Positions 18,019-27,017 of a stretch of 61,458 nt of DNA are shown piece after piece. The translations under genes and the position numbers were made by a program. The notes under the pieces are model-generated. The model saw nothing but the letters and a program-made list of their open reading frames with translations. It was not told the origin of the DNA and made no database searches. This stretch comes from CAWGCA01 sp963820955 (GTDB lineage: Bacteria; Pseudomonadota; Gammaproteobacteria; Chromatiales; Chromatiaceae), in assembly GCA_963820955.1 (NCBI GenBank), contig CAWGCA010000013.1, positions 1 through 61,458 of the forward strand, written 5' to 3'. The stretch's first letter is position 1, and the number at the start of each line of letters is the position of its first letter.

Positions 18019-20274
18019 TCAAGGCGCAAGCAGATCCACGAACGGAGGAACGGGCTCGCCCTTTCCAGTGGCGCCGACTGCCTCTATTATCAGAAATTCA
18101 TCCTTCCCCAGTTCTGTTTCCAGGGCATTTCCATCAATCACCGAAAAATGGTCTCCTTTGTGACCATGAGGTATGGCGAGTTCCGGATGATCAAAAGGTG
18201 CCCGCTCAAAGCGCACCCGATCGTCCGTCAAGGTCTTCATAAAGGCCATAATCTGAGCCCGTTTCTCCGGAATAAAGGCGAGCATGGCCTGCGAAAAGAC
18301 AAACCCGAAATTCAGAGACTGAGTGTCGAAATTCCCGCCTCGGGTATAAAACTCGATCACTTCCTCCAGGGTAGCCATGCTTCCGTTGTGCATATAAGGC
18401 CCGGTCAGCTCGACGTTGCGCAGTGTCGGGATCTTGAATGCACCCCGAACGCCTGTGAGCATCTTTTTGGTATAGGGGTCAGCCAGTTCGGCGGTGGCTG
18501 CTTCGACGGTAGGCAAGAAGGCACCCGCCGGGTTATAGCAACCATCGGTGGCTTGTACCTGGGGAACAATACCGTCGGTCCGGGTAAAGAGAGTCAGATG
18601 AGGTCCGGGTATATCCATTGCCAGGGGTATGTCGAAATCACACGGGCGGACATCGAACACCTCATCGTCCACCACTGCCTGACTGTTTCCGGTCAACAAC
18701 TGGAGATACTGTTCCGAGAAGGATAACGGGTTTCCGAAGGGATCTTTTCCGCCGAGGCCCTCATCCCATTCGCTGCGGATTACACCGGTGCTGGTAAAGC
18801 CGGTATCCAGCAAGGAGCCGCCGTTATCCACGCTGCCGTCTTCTCTTTCCTGCAGCACAGACATGCGGGTAATCACGTTGCGGCTGGTACTGACAGCCAG
18901 TTGTTGATCGCCAAATACCAGCGGATTTGCCGCCACTAAATCTGCATTCGTCACCAACGCTGCCGATGTCATCAAGGGACCTATGTGGCATAGGCTGCAG
19001 TGGGCAACCCGGAATTCATTCAGGCCGTCTACTTCATCCGGCAAGAGATCAACCGGCATGCCCTGTTCGTCCCGCGCACTGCGATCGAAGGGAGAGTCAT
19101 CGGAGATCAATGTAGACTCATAAAGCTGTATGGCCAATGCAAAGAACATGGCGAAGTTGGCTTCATACTGGTCGTAGGGCAATGGAACCCGCCGGCCGTA
19201 TTGAACCGGTGCACCCAGCTCCCCCCCTCGTTGAGTAGAGTTCCAATACTTCGGGTTGAACGCTGCCCTGACCAACCCGTAGTAAAAGGTATTGAGGCCT
19301 TTTCTCAGGTTCCCAGGCGTGCTGCTTGCGTATGTGCCAAGCACACTGTCGTCCCAATGCACGCGTTGATTACTCAAGGGTTTGCGCCACATCAACTTGC
19401 GTCCCAGATCGGCGAAGCGACGGTCGGCGCAGCCCATCTCCAGGTCACTGAGGGGCGGTGCAATCGCCTGGGAGGCCAGGGATGAATTAATGAGCCGCAG
19501 GCGTTGCTTTACCAGACCCTGGGGAGTACTAACCCAGACCCCGGCATCCGGGTCCCGGTCTCCCCAGGGACTGCTGCCGTTGAAGATATTACTGGCCCGG
19601 CCATCCCAGAAATTGCGGTGGTTGAAGACGGCGTTTATCACCGTCGGGGTATTGCGCGGCTCCACCCTGCGGACGCCAGCTGCGCCCACGTGGAACACGG
19701 GGTCCGCAGCGCGATCGCATTCGTCACTCTGCTTGCCAAACCAGTGCACCTCTTTGAACTGACCACCAAAGGTACCGGCCGATGAAACGACATCATCGCT
19801 GGAATAGGTGATCGGAGCATTGGGATTCAAGGGGTCTTCGGTGCGGTGAAAGGGAAAGTCACTGCGTTTCAGGGTATAGTTTGGACCGCGCATGCTGCCG
19901 TCGGGGGCTGGATCGAATGCTTGGTCACCAAGGATAGCGGGAATACCCTCCGGAGAGATCTGGTTCTTGATCCGGCTGTCCGCACCGGCGTGAAAATGGC
20001 AGGAGGCACAGGCCATGCCGTCACTGCCCACCTGGGTGTCCCAAAACAACGCCTTTCCGAGCACAATCGCCTTTTCCTTGTTAACCACGATAGGATCAGG
20101 GCCGTCGGTCAGTCCCGGCACTTCTGGTATAGGCACCCCCTTCAATGACATAGGAATCGGCCCGAAATGGGCAAGCGCCATGGAGAGCCACCCCATACCT
20201 GCAAGACAGATGAAAGCTTGCGGCAGAATGGCAGCGATTTTTTTCTTGTAATTGATATGCTTTAGCGATTGCAC
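18019..20274 (-). CDS. di-heme cytochrome c peroxidase/MauG-superfamily protein, large form
   Basis: 751 aa, exported. Two c-type haem motifs are visible: CASCHFHAG near residue 95 and CSLCHIG further on. Conserved CCP blocks include LGKALFWDTQVGSDG, RNTPTVINAVFNHRNFWDGR, GAFKIPTLRNVELTGPYMHNG and YTRGG. It should reduce peroxide or oxidise a protein or organic substrate in the periplasm. It is about twice the length of classical CCP because of long insertions between the haems. The start is GTG with GGGG six bases upstream. PEP-CTERM genes lie on both sides in the same direction. Confidence 0.85.
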   Translation of the reverse strand: MQSLKHINYKKKIAAILPQAFICLAGMGWLSMALAHFGPIPMSLKGVPIPEVPGLTDGPDPIVVNKEKAIVLGKALFWDTQVGSDGMACASCHFHAGADSRIKNQISPEGIPAILGDQAFDPAPDGSMRGPNYTLKRSDFPFHRTEDPLNPNAPITYSSDDVVSSAGTFGGQFKEVHWFGKQSDECDRAADPVFHVGAAGVRRVEPRNTPTVINAVFNHRNFWDGRASNIFNGSSPWGDRDPDAGVWVSTPQGLVKQRLRLINSSLASQAIAPPLSDLEMGCADRRFADLGRKLMWRKPLSNQRVHWDDSVLGTYASSTPGNLRKGLNTFYYGLVRAAFNPKYWNSTQRGGELGAPVQYGRRVPLPYDQYEANFAMFFALAIQLYESTLISDDSPFDRSARDEQGMPVDLLPDEVDGLNEFRVAHCSLCHIGPLMTSAALVTNADLVAANPLVFGDQQLAVSTSRNVITRMSVLQEREDGSVDNGGSLLDTGFTSTGVIRSEWDEGLGGKDPFGNPLSFSEQYLQLLTGNSQAVVDDEVFDVRPCDFDIPLAMDIPGPHLTLFTRTDGIVPQVQATDGCYNPAGAFLPTVEAATAELADPYTKKMLTGVRGAFKIPTLRNVELTGPYMHNGSMATLEEVIEFYTRGGNFDTQSLNFGFVFSQAMLAFIPEKRAQIMAFMKTLTDDRVRFERAPFDHPELAIPHGHKGDHFSVIDGNALETELGKDEFLIIEAVGATGKGEPVPPFVDLLAP

Positions 20275-20297
20275 AGTATCCCCCTATAAAAACGGAA

Positions 20298-20340
20298 AAA
20301 CGCCGGAAGGGACGACCACCAACAGGCCGTCCCTTCCCTG
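20298..20340 (-). terminator. strong hairpin downstream of the second PEP-CTERM gene
   Basis: GGAAGGGACG at 20,305-20,314 pairs perfectly with CGTCCCTTCC at 20,328-20,337 across a 13-base loop. On the minus strand the hairpin is followed by a T-rich run, as expected for intrinsic termination after the gene at 20,364-21,227. Confidence 0.75.
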
Positions 20341-20363
20341 GGTCCAGTAATTTTTTTGTGACC

Positions 20364-21227
20364 CTACGCGGTTAGCGTTTTGGAGGATAAGGATTTACGT
20401 CGCGCCACTCCCACCAGGCCCAGAAGCGCTGAGCCAAAAAGCCAAGCCGCTGCCGGAATCGGCACGGTGCTTACATTGATATCGTAAAAGCCACCGAGAC
20501 TCGCGTCGTTCGTCCCGCCTACGTACAGGGTGTACCAACCGGCTGCCAGGTCGTTGAAGACCAGTTCGGCAAAATCATTGCCCACACTTCCGGTGATGCC
20601 GTTTTCAAAGATATTGGTGAGACTCACATCATGGGCACCAGAAAAGATACCCTCACCCCACCCGGTGGGCGTAGTCCCTGGATAGTTCACGGTATTGGAC
20701 ACCGCATACCCCAGGGTCTCCAGAATATTGCCGCCGAAGCCGTTTGCCATCCACTGGGTACCGCTGTCTCCCTGCGCGCCGGTGGAGTTGAAGGAATGGG
20801 GTGTGCCGAAACCCGCGCTGGAAACTTCTCCACCGAAGCTCGTTGTACCGCCGTCGAAGACGGTGTCACCAGAGGCCCAGACCGAGAAACCAGGCCAGAA
20901 ATCCTGGCCAGCCTGGGCCGCTACACGGATAGTCGTTGTTGCAGTATCGGTCAGCTGGAAATTCCACCAGGCGCCGGTGTGTGCCCAGGAAGAGTAATTG
21001 AGCTGGGGGTTGTCGGTATAGGCGCTCTGCTTTCCGGCAAAACCGGTCATGCTGATAGATCCGCCAAGGCCCAGCGAATCTGTGCCACCGGGACCCGGTC
21101 CGTCCCAGTTCTGGATCGCCACCGCATCCGCGGCAAACGCGTTAGAACCGGTCAGCAGACAAAGCGCAGCCCCCGCAGTGATCAATTTAGTCAGCGGCGC
21201 CTGTCCAAACTTGGACTCTGTTTTCAT
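20364..21227 (-). CDS. VPIPA-type PEP-CTERM sorted surface protein
   Basis: 287 aa with a signal peptide (ALCLLTGSNAFA), a Gly/Ser/Thr-rich beta domain, and the sorting tail VPIPAAAWLFGSALLGLVG followed by ARRKS. It is the first gene upstream of the large di-heme protein. GAGGAGAG precedes the ATG. Its promoter region is shared with the divergent regB gene and contains two RegA/RegR-type boxes, so redox control is possible. Confidence 0.88.
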   Translation of the reverse strand: MKTESKFGQAPLTKLITAGAALCLLTGSNAFAADAVAIQNWDGPGPGGTDSLGLGGSISMTGFAGKQSAYTDNPQLNYSSWAHTGAWWNFQLTDTATTTIRVAAQAGQDFWPGFSVWASGDTVFDGGTTSFGGEVSSAGFGTPHSFNSTGAQGDSGTQWMANGFGGNILETLGYAVSNTVNYPGTTPTGWGEGIFSGAHDVSLTNIFENGITGSVGNDFAELVFNDLAAGWYTLYVGGTNDASLGGFYDINVSTVPIPAAAWLFGSALLGLVGVARRKSLSSKTLTA

Positions 21228-21345
21228 CTTGCTCTCCTCTTGAGAAATAGGAAGTTTTGTTTCCGTCTATTCATGACGGATTTTTATAACAGCCGGTTGA
21301 ACTGTCTTGGAGGCAAGTTATCAGTGTGTCAAAAGATTGGTCAAT

Positions 21346-21360
21346 GCGGCATTTTGTCGC
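21346..21360 (+). promoter_or_regulatory. candidate RegA/RegR-type box 1
   Basis: GCGGCATTTTGTCGC fits the published RegR-box pattern GNGRCRTTNNGNCGC at every fixed position. It lies between the PEP-CTERM gene and regB, about 120 bases from the former and 220 from the latter. Confidence 0.6.
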
Positions 21361-21486
21361 GCCTTTTAAGTCGTGCTTGCATCAACAAAAAAACGCGCGT
21401 TTTAACGATAAGATAAAAAAATTCTGTGTGGAATGCCACATAAATTTCTTGAAATGCAGCATCAGGCTACCAAAGGGAGAAAACAG

Positions 21487-21505
21487 CCGCGACAATTTGT
21501 CGCGG
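21487..21505 (+). promoter_or_regulatory. candidate RegA/RegR-type box 2, perfect palindrome
   Basis: CCGCGACAATTTGTCGCGG has two perfect 9-base arms around one central base. The inner 15 bases match the RegR-box pattern with one exception. It lies about 77 bases before the regB start, a position suited to autoregulation. Confidence 0.6.
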
Positions 21506-21581
21506 GCGTTTAAACGAAAGTGTAGATATGGTTACTATTAGAACTATTCAATAACAAGTTGCAGCTTTATTTCTCGCCTTA

Positions 21582-22856
21582 ATGTCAACCCAGAACCCGA
21601 CAGAAGTCAGCAGTTCACGCAATCTGAAACGATTGTTTGTTCTTCGCAACCTGATGGTTGGCGGCGAGTTGATCGCGCTGCTGACTGTAAACTATTTGAT
21701 CGGTATCCCCCTTCCGCTAAATCCCCTTTCATCTATTATTGGCACGCTGGCTCTGATAAATCTGTGGACCTGGCACCGCATCAGAAGCGGCGCTTTTATC
21801 CACGACAAGGAATTTCTAATCCAATTGGCCATCGATGTCACTGCATTGACAGGAGTTCTCTATTTTACCGGCGGCGCCACCAATCCCTTTGCGTGGATTT
21901 TCCTTATACCACTGATCATCGCCGCCACGGTCCTCTCTGCTAAAGCCACCTGGATGATGGCCACACTTACGATCACTTGCTACACCCTACTCATGATTTT
22001 CTTTCTGCCTTTACCGGGGCAGGAGCATATGCACCATAGTGCGAACTTTTCCCAGCACGTGTTTGGTATGTGGTTCGGATTTATCTTGAGTGCAGTGTTG
22101 ATTTCCTGGTCAGTCGTTGGTATGGCAAGAACACTACGGGAGCGTGATCATCTACTGGGTGAAGTTCGAGAACGAGCCTTGCGCGACGAGCAACTTGTGG
22201 CCATGGGCACATTGGCGACCGGTGCCGCTCACGAGCTGGGTACCCCCCTGGCCACCATGGCCGTTGTCACCAGGGAACTGGAGCGACAGGAAACCAGCAC
22301 AGCCGTCAAACGCAAAGCACGCATCATGCGTGACCAGATTGATCGTTGCAAACGGGCGCTCTCCATTATTTCGGCATCGGCCGGAGAGGCGCAGGCAGAA
22401 AGCGGCAGCTTGATCAATGTCGACAAGTTTCTGACTGGAATCATGGCGCAGTGGAAGGATCTACACCCTGGAGTTGCCATCGAAACAGAGATTCAGGACG
22501 GTCCCGCGTCGGCAACAATCGTGGACGAATATACTCTTCATCAGTCGCTATTCAATCTACTCAATAATGCTGCGGAAGTCTCTGCGGATTCTCTGCTGCT
22601 GAAAGCCGATTGGGATGAAAAGCAGCTCATTATAGATATCTTGGATCGCGGACCCGGCTTACATCCGAGCCTACACTCCCAGCTTGATCAGCATAAACCC
22701 AGCCGGAAAGAGTTTGGGATGGGACTAGGGCTTTTTCTAACCCATGCAACCATCCGACGGCTCGGAGGAAATATCGCTCTATTTGACCGAGACGGCGGAG
22801 GAACCAGCACGCGAATCAAATTACCACTCACAAATTTTCCCAACAACAATGAATAG
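21582..22856 (+). CDS. regB: RegB/PrrB-type redox sensor histidine kinase
   Basis: 424 aa with six N-terminal membrane helices and a cytoplasmic kinase domain. Diagnostic RegB features are the quinone-binding loop GGATNPF (97-103), the H-box AAHELGTPLATM with His217, and the redox-active Cys in DRCKRAL (Cys256). N and G boxes are FNLLNNAAE and GMGLGLFL. RegB senses the ubiquinone pool and phosphorylates RegA to control respiratory and energy genes. It overlaps regA by 8 bases. No clear ribosome binding site precedes the ATG. Confidence 0.92.
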   Translation: MSTQNPTEVSSSRNLKRLFVLRNLMVGGELIALLTVNYLIGIPLPLNPLSSIIGTLALINLWTWHRIRSGAFIHDKEFLIQLAIDVTALTGVLYFTGGATNPFAWIFLIPLIIAATVLSAKATWMMATLTITCYTLLMIFFLPLPGQEHMHHSANFSQHVFGMWFGFILSAVLISWSVVGMARTLRERDHLLGEVRERALRDEQLVAMGTLATGAAHELGTPLATMAVVTRELERQETSTAVKRKARIMRDQIDRCKRALSIISASAGEAQAESGSLINVDKFLTGIMAQWKDLHPGVAIETEIQDGPASATIVDEYTLHQSLFNLLNNAAEVSADSLLLKADWDEKQLIIDILDRGPGLHPSLHSQLDQHKPSRKEFGMGLGLFLTHATIRRLGGNIALFDRDGGGTSTRIKLPLTNFPNNNE

Positions 22857-23397
22857 TACAACCAATTCACGTCCATCTTTACTGATCGTCGATGATGATG
22901 ATGTTTTTTGTGAAGTACTTGCCGACGCCATGGTAAACCGGGGATACGAACCTGCCACGGCGCACAGCATCCAGTCGGCGCTGGATAAGGCGTCTAAACT
23001 GGAACCGGAGTATGCCGTTATTGACCTGCGCATAGGCAACGAATCTGGACTGGTGCTGGCGGAAAAGCTCCGTGACCAGGATGAGAACACCCGGATGGTT
23101 ATACTAACTGGCTATGCCAGTGTTGCGACAGCGGTTGAAGCCATCAAGTTGGGTGCGGTTCATTATCTGACCAAACCCGCTGATGCCGATGAAATACTCA
23201 CTGCCCTTCACAAGGACGAAGGTAATTCCAACATACGGGTTTCCGACAATCCACTGTCCGTTAAACGACTGGAATGGGAACATCTGCAGAAGGTGCTAAA
23301 GGAGTGCGATGGAAATATATCGGCCGCCTCCAGAAAGCTACGTATGCACCGGCGCACACTGCAGCGCAAGTTGTCAAAGAGACCAGTAAAGGAATAA
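22849..23397 (+). CDS. regA: RegA/PrrA/ActR-type response regulator
   Basis: 182 aa. A receiver domain has the acidic pocket IVDDDD, phospho-acceptor Asp59 in AVIDLRIG, the Thr in ILTGYAS and the Lys in LTKPAD. A short linker leads to a Fis-type helix-turn-helix (GNISAASRKLRMHRRTLQRKL), the RegA signature DNA-binding segment. The ATG lies inside the end of regB (ATGAATAG), so the pair is translationally coupled. Likely controls the divergent PEP-CTERM/di-heme genes and itself through the boxes upstream. Confidence 0.92.
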   Translation: MNSTTNSRPSLLIVDDDDVFCEVLADAMVNRGYEPATAHSIQSALDKASKLEPEYAVIDLRIGNESGLVLAEKLRDQDENTRMVILTGYASVATAVEAIKLGAVHYLTKPADADEILTALHKDEGNSNIRVSDNPLSVKRLEWEHLQKVLKECDGNISAASRKLRMHRRTLQRKLSKRPVKE

Positions 23398-23446
23398 GAG
23401 ACAGGTTTATTTTCGGAGACAGACCTTCTTTGCGATAACCTGACGG

Positions 23447-24142
23447 CTACGTCCCAGAATTCGCCAGTTCCGAATTTCGTCGGTTTAAACGCTCAATCAG
23501 GCCATCTAATCCACCTTTGCGAACGTGACTGGCGAAACTGGCGCGATAATTGGCCACCAGGCTGACTCCATCCACGACAACATCGTAAATCTTCCAGAGA
23601 TCACTTCGAAAATGCAGCTTGTAGCTTACCGGAATGGGGCGGGTGCTCCCTGGTTGGCGCACCTCGGAGTTCACTGTGACCTTTTTCTCACCATCTATCG
23701 ATCGCAGTGGCAAAAAATCCATCACGTCCTTCGGAATATCGTTATCCTTGGTGTATTCAAGCAACGATGCTGTATAGAAGCGGACCAGGAACTGGCGAAA
23801 CTCCCGGATAAAAGCCTTACGTTGCTCGGTTGTCGCCGTACGCCAGTTCTTACCCAGTACTAATTGCGAAATATAAACAAAATCGATACGTGGGAGCATG
23901 TGCTCTTCCACCAGTTCATATACCCGCTGACGGTTGCCCTGCAACGCATGACCTTCCTCTTCCAGCGCTGAGAGCATATGGTCTGCCATTGAGGTAACGA
24001 GCTGGTATGCGGCCTGTGGATCGGAACTGGCCAGCGCCACGCTTGGAGCTGCCACCAACCCCAAGAGCAAGACCAAGGCGGCAAGCGGGCAACCCGCTCG
24101 TTTCCAGTTTGAAGACAAATTATTTCGAATTTGATTGATCAT
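23447..24142 (-). CDS. MlaC/Ttg2D-family phospholipid-binding protein
   Basis: 231 aa with a signal peptide ending SVALA and an MlaC fold: LEYTKDNDIPKDVMDFLPLR then SYKLHFRSDLWKIYDVVVDGVSLVANYRASFAS, the conserved phospholipid-transport core. MlaC shuttles phospholipids between membranes. The other mla genes are not adjacent, so this is an orphan copy. I use the internal ATG (MINQIRNN), with GGAGG about 10 bases upstream. It converges with regA, leaving 49 bases between the stops. Confidence 0.87.
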   Translation of the reverse strand: MINQIRNNLSSNWKRAGCPLAALVLLLGLVAAPSVALASSDPQAAYQLVTSMADHMLSALEEEGHALQGNRQRVYELVEEHMLPRIDFVYISQLVLGKNWRTATTEQRKAFIREFRQFLVRFYTASLLEYTKDNDIPKDVMDFLPLRSIDGEKKVTVNSEVRQPGSTRPIPVSYKLHFRSDLWKIYDVVVDGVSLVANYRASFASHVRKGGLDGLIERLNRRNSELANSGT

Positions 24143-24395
24143 GGCCCATGGACCTCCATTTTTATCAGAATGAGGCCTCAACATTATTTGAGCTTCATTG
24201 TCATTCAGGGTTCCCGGAAAAGTCCAGCCTATTTTTTACGGCGTGCCTGGATGCAGTGAATGTTGGGGGAGGAACTGGTGATTCGGATCTAGCAGAGAGA
24301 GGCTGGACAGCCCATGTCTTAACGCGCGCTAACCTATGCTTCTCCCGGGGGCCTCCCCTCCATTGGATTCTTCGAAACGGCGATCGGTGTATGAG

Positions 24396-25286
24396 TCAGT
24401 CGAATGTCTGGGATTCACCATGGGAGGTGGCTGACAGGAAACCAAACACCCGCCCGGAGAGTCCTCCGTCGATGCAGGCGCTGAAGGAATGGTCCGCATC
24501 GGGCAGCAGATCGAGACGGTACTCAGTAGCCAACCCGTGTCGCAAGGCCGCACGGCGCATAGCCTCAATCCAGTTGCGACCGCGGGCGATACGCTGTTCG
24601 CCTTGTCGCCGGTCCAGGCGGCGACTCTTATTCAATTCATCATCCCGCTGATGGTCGAGTTCACCAACCAGAGTGTAGAATGGCACACGAAGATAGTCAG
24701 CGGCTTCAAAGGCGATGCCGGGCAGCCCCTTGCAGCGAGCCGTGCCGTAGGGAAACCGCCGCTTAGGGTCTGGCAGGCTGTACCAGCCAGGCGCACCGAG
24801 CACCACTTTTCCTACCTGCAGGGGATGGGCAAATGCATAGCGGTGCACGAACTGACCGCCACCCGAATAGCCGAACAGATCAGGCCGCCTGCAATCGGCC
24901 CCGGTCAGCAGAGCTACCTCGCGCAGGATTCGCTGCAGCGCAAGATCAGACCTGGGACCACACCCGGCGCGGCCCAGGCGCTGGTAGTCACGGAAACGGG
25001 CACTATCGAAAATCGGCGCGACCAACAGCGTGTCATTCTGCTCCGCATCGGCCATGAAAGCACACGCCTGTTCTTCGGCGTTTCGCGAGATGCCGTGCAC
25101 CGTGACCAGCACGCGAGCGGCTTCAGATGCAACACCGCGGGGCAGGTAAAGCAGGTAGCCCTGCCGCGGGTCACTGATCAGGTTGCGCCGCAGGATACGG
25201 CCACGGGGCAATCCATGATTTCGGATGGCCTGTCTGCCATTGAGAAGCAACTGAGGTGGGCGGGGTTCGATAGTGTGCGTCAACAT
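24396..25286 (-). CDS. alpha/beta hydrolase, PHB-depolymerase/esterase-like
   Basis: 296 aa, cytoplasmic. The strand VLVTVHGISRNAEEQA gives the oxyanion region, DLFGYSGGGQFVHRYAF the nucleophile elbow (G-x-S-x-G), and LLPDADHSFS the catalytic His, with Asp in LVGELDHQRDD. It is the third gene of an operon with an ABC exporter and a DUF1611-type P-loop protein. GGAG precedes the ATG. Substrate unknown. Confidence 0.8.
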   Translation of the reverse strand: MLTHTIEPRPPQLLLNGRQAIRNHGLPRGRILRRNLISDPRQGYLLYLPRGVASEAARVLVTVHGISRNAEEQACAFMADAEQNDTLLVAPIFDSARFRDYQRLGRAGCGPRSDLALQRILREVALLTGADCRRPDLFGYSGGGQFVHRYAFAHPLQVGKVVLGAPGWYSLPDPKRRFPYGTARCKGLPGIAFEAADYLRVPFYTLVGELDHQRDDELNKSRRLDRRQGEQRIARGRNWIEAMRRAALRHGLATEYRLDLLPDADHSFSACIDGGLSGRVFGFLSATSHGESQTFD

Positions 25287-25304
25287 GGGTGTTCTCCGTT
25301 GCGA

Positions 25305-27014
25305 TCAACCGCGCTCCAATGACACATGGGTGATTCGACAGGACTCGGAAATCAGAGTGGATGCAGTCGTAGCGACATTCTCTTTTTCAGTCAGTCGCCC
25401 CCCCTCCTCCATCTGCCATATACGGTCGGCCAGCTGCAGCAACCCGGGTCGATGACTGACCAGTATAACGGTGCCGGGATACACCTCGAGCAGCTTTGCC
25501 AGCAACCGGTCGGCATCGGCATCGAAGTTCGCGTCTGCCTCGTCCAGCAGCAGAATACCGGGATCACCGAGCAGCGCGCGGCCAAGCGCTATGCGTGCCC
25601 GCTGCCCCTGAGACAAGTTGCGTCCGCCCTCGCTTACGCGGGTCGACAACCCCTGCGGCAGCTGATCGATCAGCGGCTGCAGGGCACAATAGTCGATGGT
25701 GCGTTGCAGCTGTTCCGCGGTGGCCCCGGGCATACGGTAGCGCAGGTTCCAGGCGACAGTGCCACGCAGCAGCGGCAGGTCGGGGCTGACGATGCCAATT
25801 TGCTCTCGCACCGAGGCCAGGTTGCAGCGAGCGATATCCTGACCATCGAGCAGTACCCGTCCGCCGTCTGGCTGCAACATCCGGCCGATCACCGCAAGCA
25901 GCGTTGACTTGCCAGCACCGTTGCAGCCGGCGATGGCGATGCGCTCACCCGCCTCTACCTTGGCGTCGACGCGCCTGAGGATGCCGTCGACTTTGATCCC
26001 GCGAAGCTCGATATGGCCGCGTTGCAGCTGCAGCCGCGGTCCACGGCGTCGCCGCGGCAACTGCTCCATCCCCTTGAGAAGTCCAAGGATCTTCTGTCGC
26101 GACACCTGCGCACCATGCCAGTATTCGTGCACCCGACCGAGGTCACGCAATGCGGGCGTCAACAGGCCGACGACAGCCATCGCGGCAACCACGGTACCTG
26201 GGGTAAGTTGACCAGTCGCGACCAAAGACGCACCGAACAGCAATACACCACCGCTGGTCAGCGCCGTTACCAGTTCGGTCAGTGCACGCAAGCGTCCGAG
26301 CCGACTGGCACGCATCAGCATCGCGTCGAACAGAGCCTGGTTGTGGCGGTGGAGCCTGCGTCGCTCCCGCCGCCGCTGCCCGTAGGCCTCCACCACCGCC
26401 ATCGCAGCGAGCTTTTCAGTCACATTGCCGGCCATGCGCGCGCGCCACTTGTGGCTCTCGCGAGTGGCGCTCTGCAGAGAACGCCCCAACAGCAGCGCCA
26501 TCACCCCGCCGCCAAACAATAATATCGTGACCAGCCCGGCCAACAACGGATTCACCAACAGCAATGCCGAGAGTACGCCAACCGTCGCGACCCCGGCTAC
26601 GCTCAGCCGCGCCAGACCGAGACTCACCCACTGACGCAACGCATTCAGATCGCCGATGAAACGCAGCAGTGTGCCGCCGCGGCCACGACGTTGTAACGCC
26701 CGCTGTGTTGCCTGGCTCAGACGGTCAAACAAAAGCAACCGCAACTGCTGTGCATAGGATTGACCCAGCCGCTCGGCATCGATACGCTCGCGCCAGCGCA
26801 GCCCGGCCGAAGCGAATGCAACCAACAGTAAACCACCGCCGGTCTGCATCAACGAGATGCCGCCGGAGTCCGGTGCGGTGACCATCAGCAGATCGAATGC
26901 ATCGCGGATGAGCAGCGCCAACGCTACCGCCAGCATGGCCTGTAGCAGCCCGTTTACCACCAGCTGCACCATCAGCCATCGTCGCTCACCACTCAACAGC
27001 GGGGGCAGTACCAT
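25305..27014 (-). CDS. ABC exporter half-transporter (TMD-NBD)
   Basis: 569 aa. Six membrane helices in residues 1-310 (for example LLQAMLAVALALLIRDAF and LLVNPLLAGLVTILLFGGGVMALLL) precede an ATPase with GCNGAGKST, signature LSQGQRARIALGRALL, Walker B GILLLDEADANFD and switch His in LVSHRPG. The E after LLLD is present, so it should hydrolyse ATP. It must dimerise to function. Its ATG follows the stop of the DUF1611-type gene after three bases, so the two are coupled. Substrate unknown. Confidence 0.87.
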   Translation of the reverse strand: MVLPPLLSGERRWLMVQLVVNGLLQAMLAVALALLIRDAFDLLMVTAPDSGGISLMQTGGGLLLVAFASAGLRWRERIDAERLGQSYAQQLRLLLFDRLSQATQRALQRRGRGGTLLRFIGDLNALRQWVSLGLARLSVAGVATVGVLSALLLVNPLLAGLVTILLFGGGVMALLLGRSLQSATRESHKWRARMAGNVTEKLAAMAVVEAYGQRRRERRRLHRHNQALFDAMLMRASRLGRLRALTELVTALTSGGVLLFGASLVATGQLTPGTVVAAMAVVGLLTPALRDLGRVHEYWHGAQVSRQKILGLLKGMEQLPRRRRGPRLQLQRGHIELRGIKVDGILRRVDAKVEAGERIAIAGCNGAGKSTLLAVIGRMLQPDGGRVLLDGQDIARCNLASVREQIGIVSPDLPLLRGTVAWNLRYRMPGATAEQLQRTIDYCALQPLIDQLPQGLSTRVSEGGRNLSQGQRARIALGRALLGDPGILLLDEADANFDADADRLLAKLLEVYPGTVILVSHRPGLLQLADRIWQMEEGGRLTEKENVATTASTLISESCRITHVSLERG

Positions 27015-27017
27015 TGC

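Larger units (their letters stand above)
21228..21581. other. divergent promoter region between the PEP-CTERM gene and regB
   Basis: About 350 bases, AT-rich in the middle, holding the two RegA/RegR-type boxes annotated separately. I cannot assign -35/-10 elements with confidence. No gene is supported. Confidence 0.5.
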
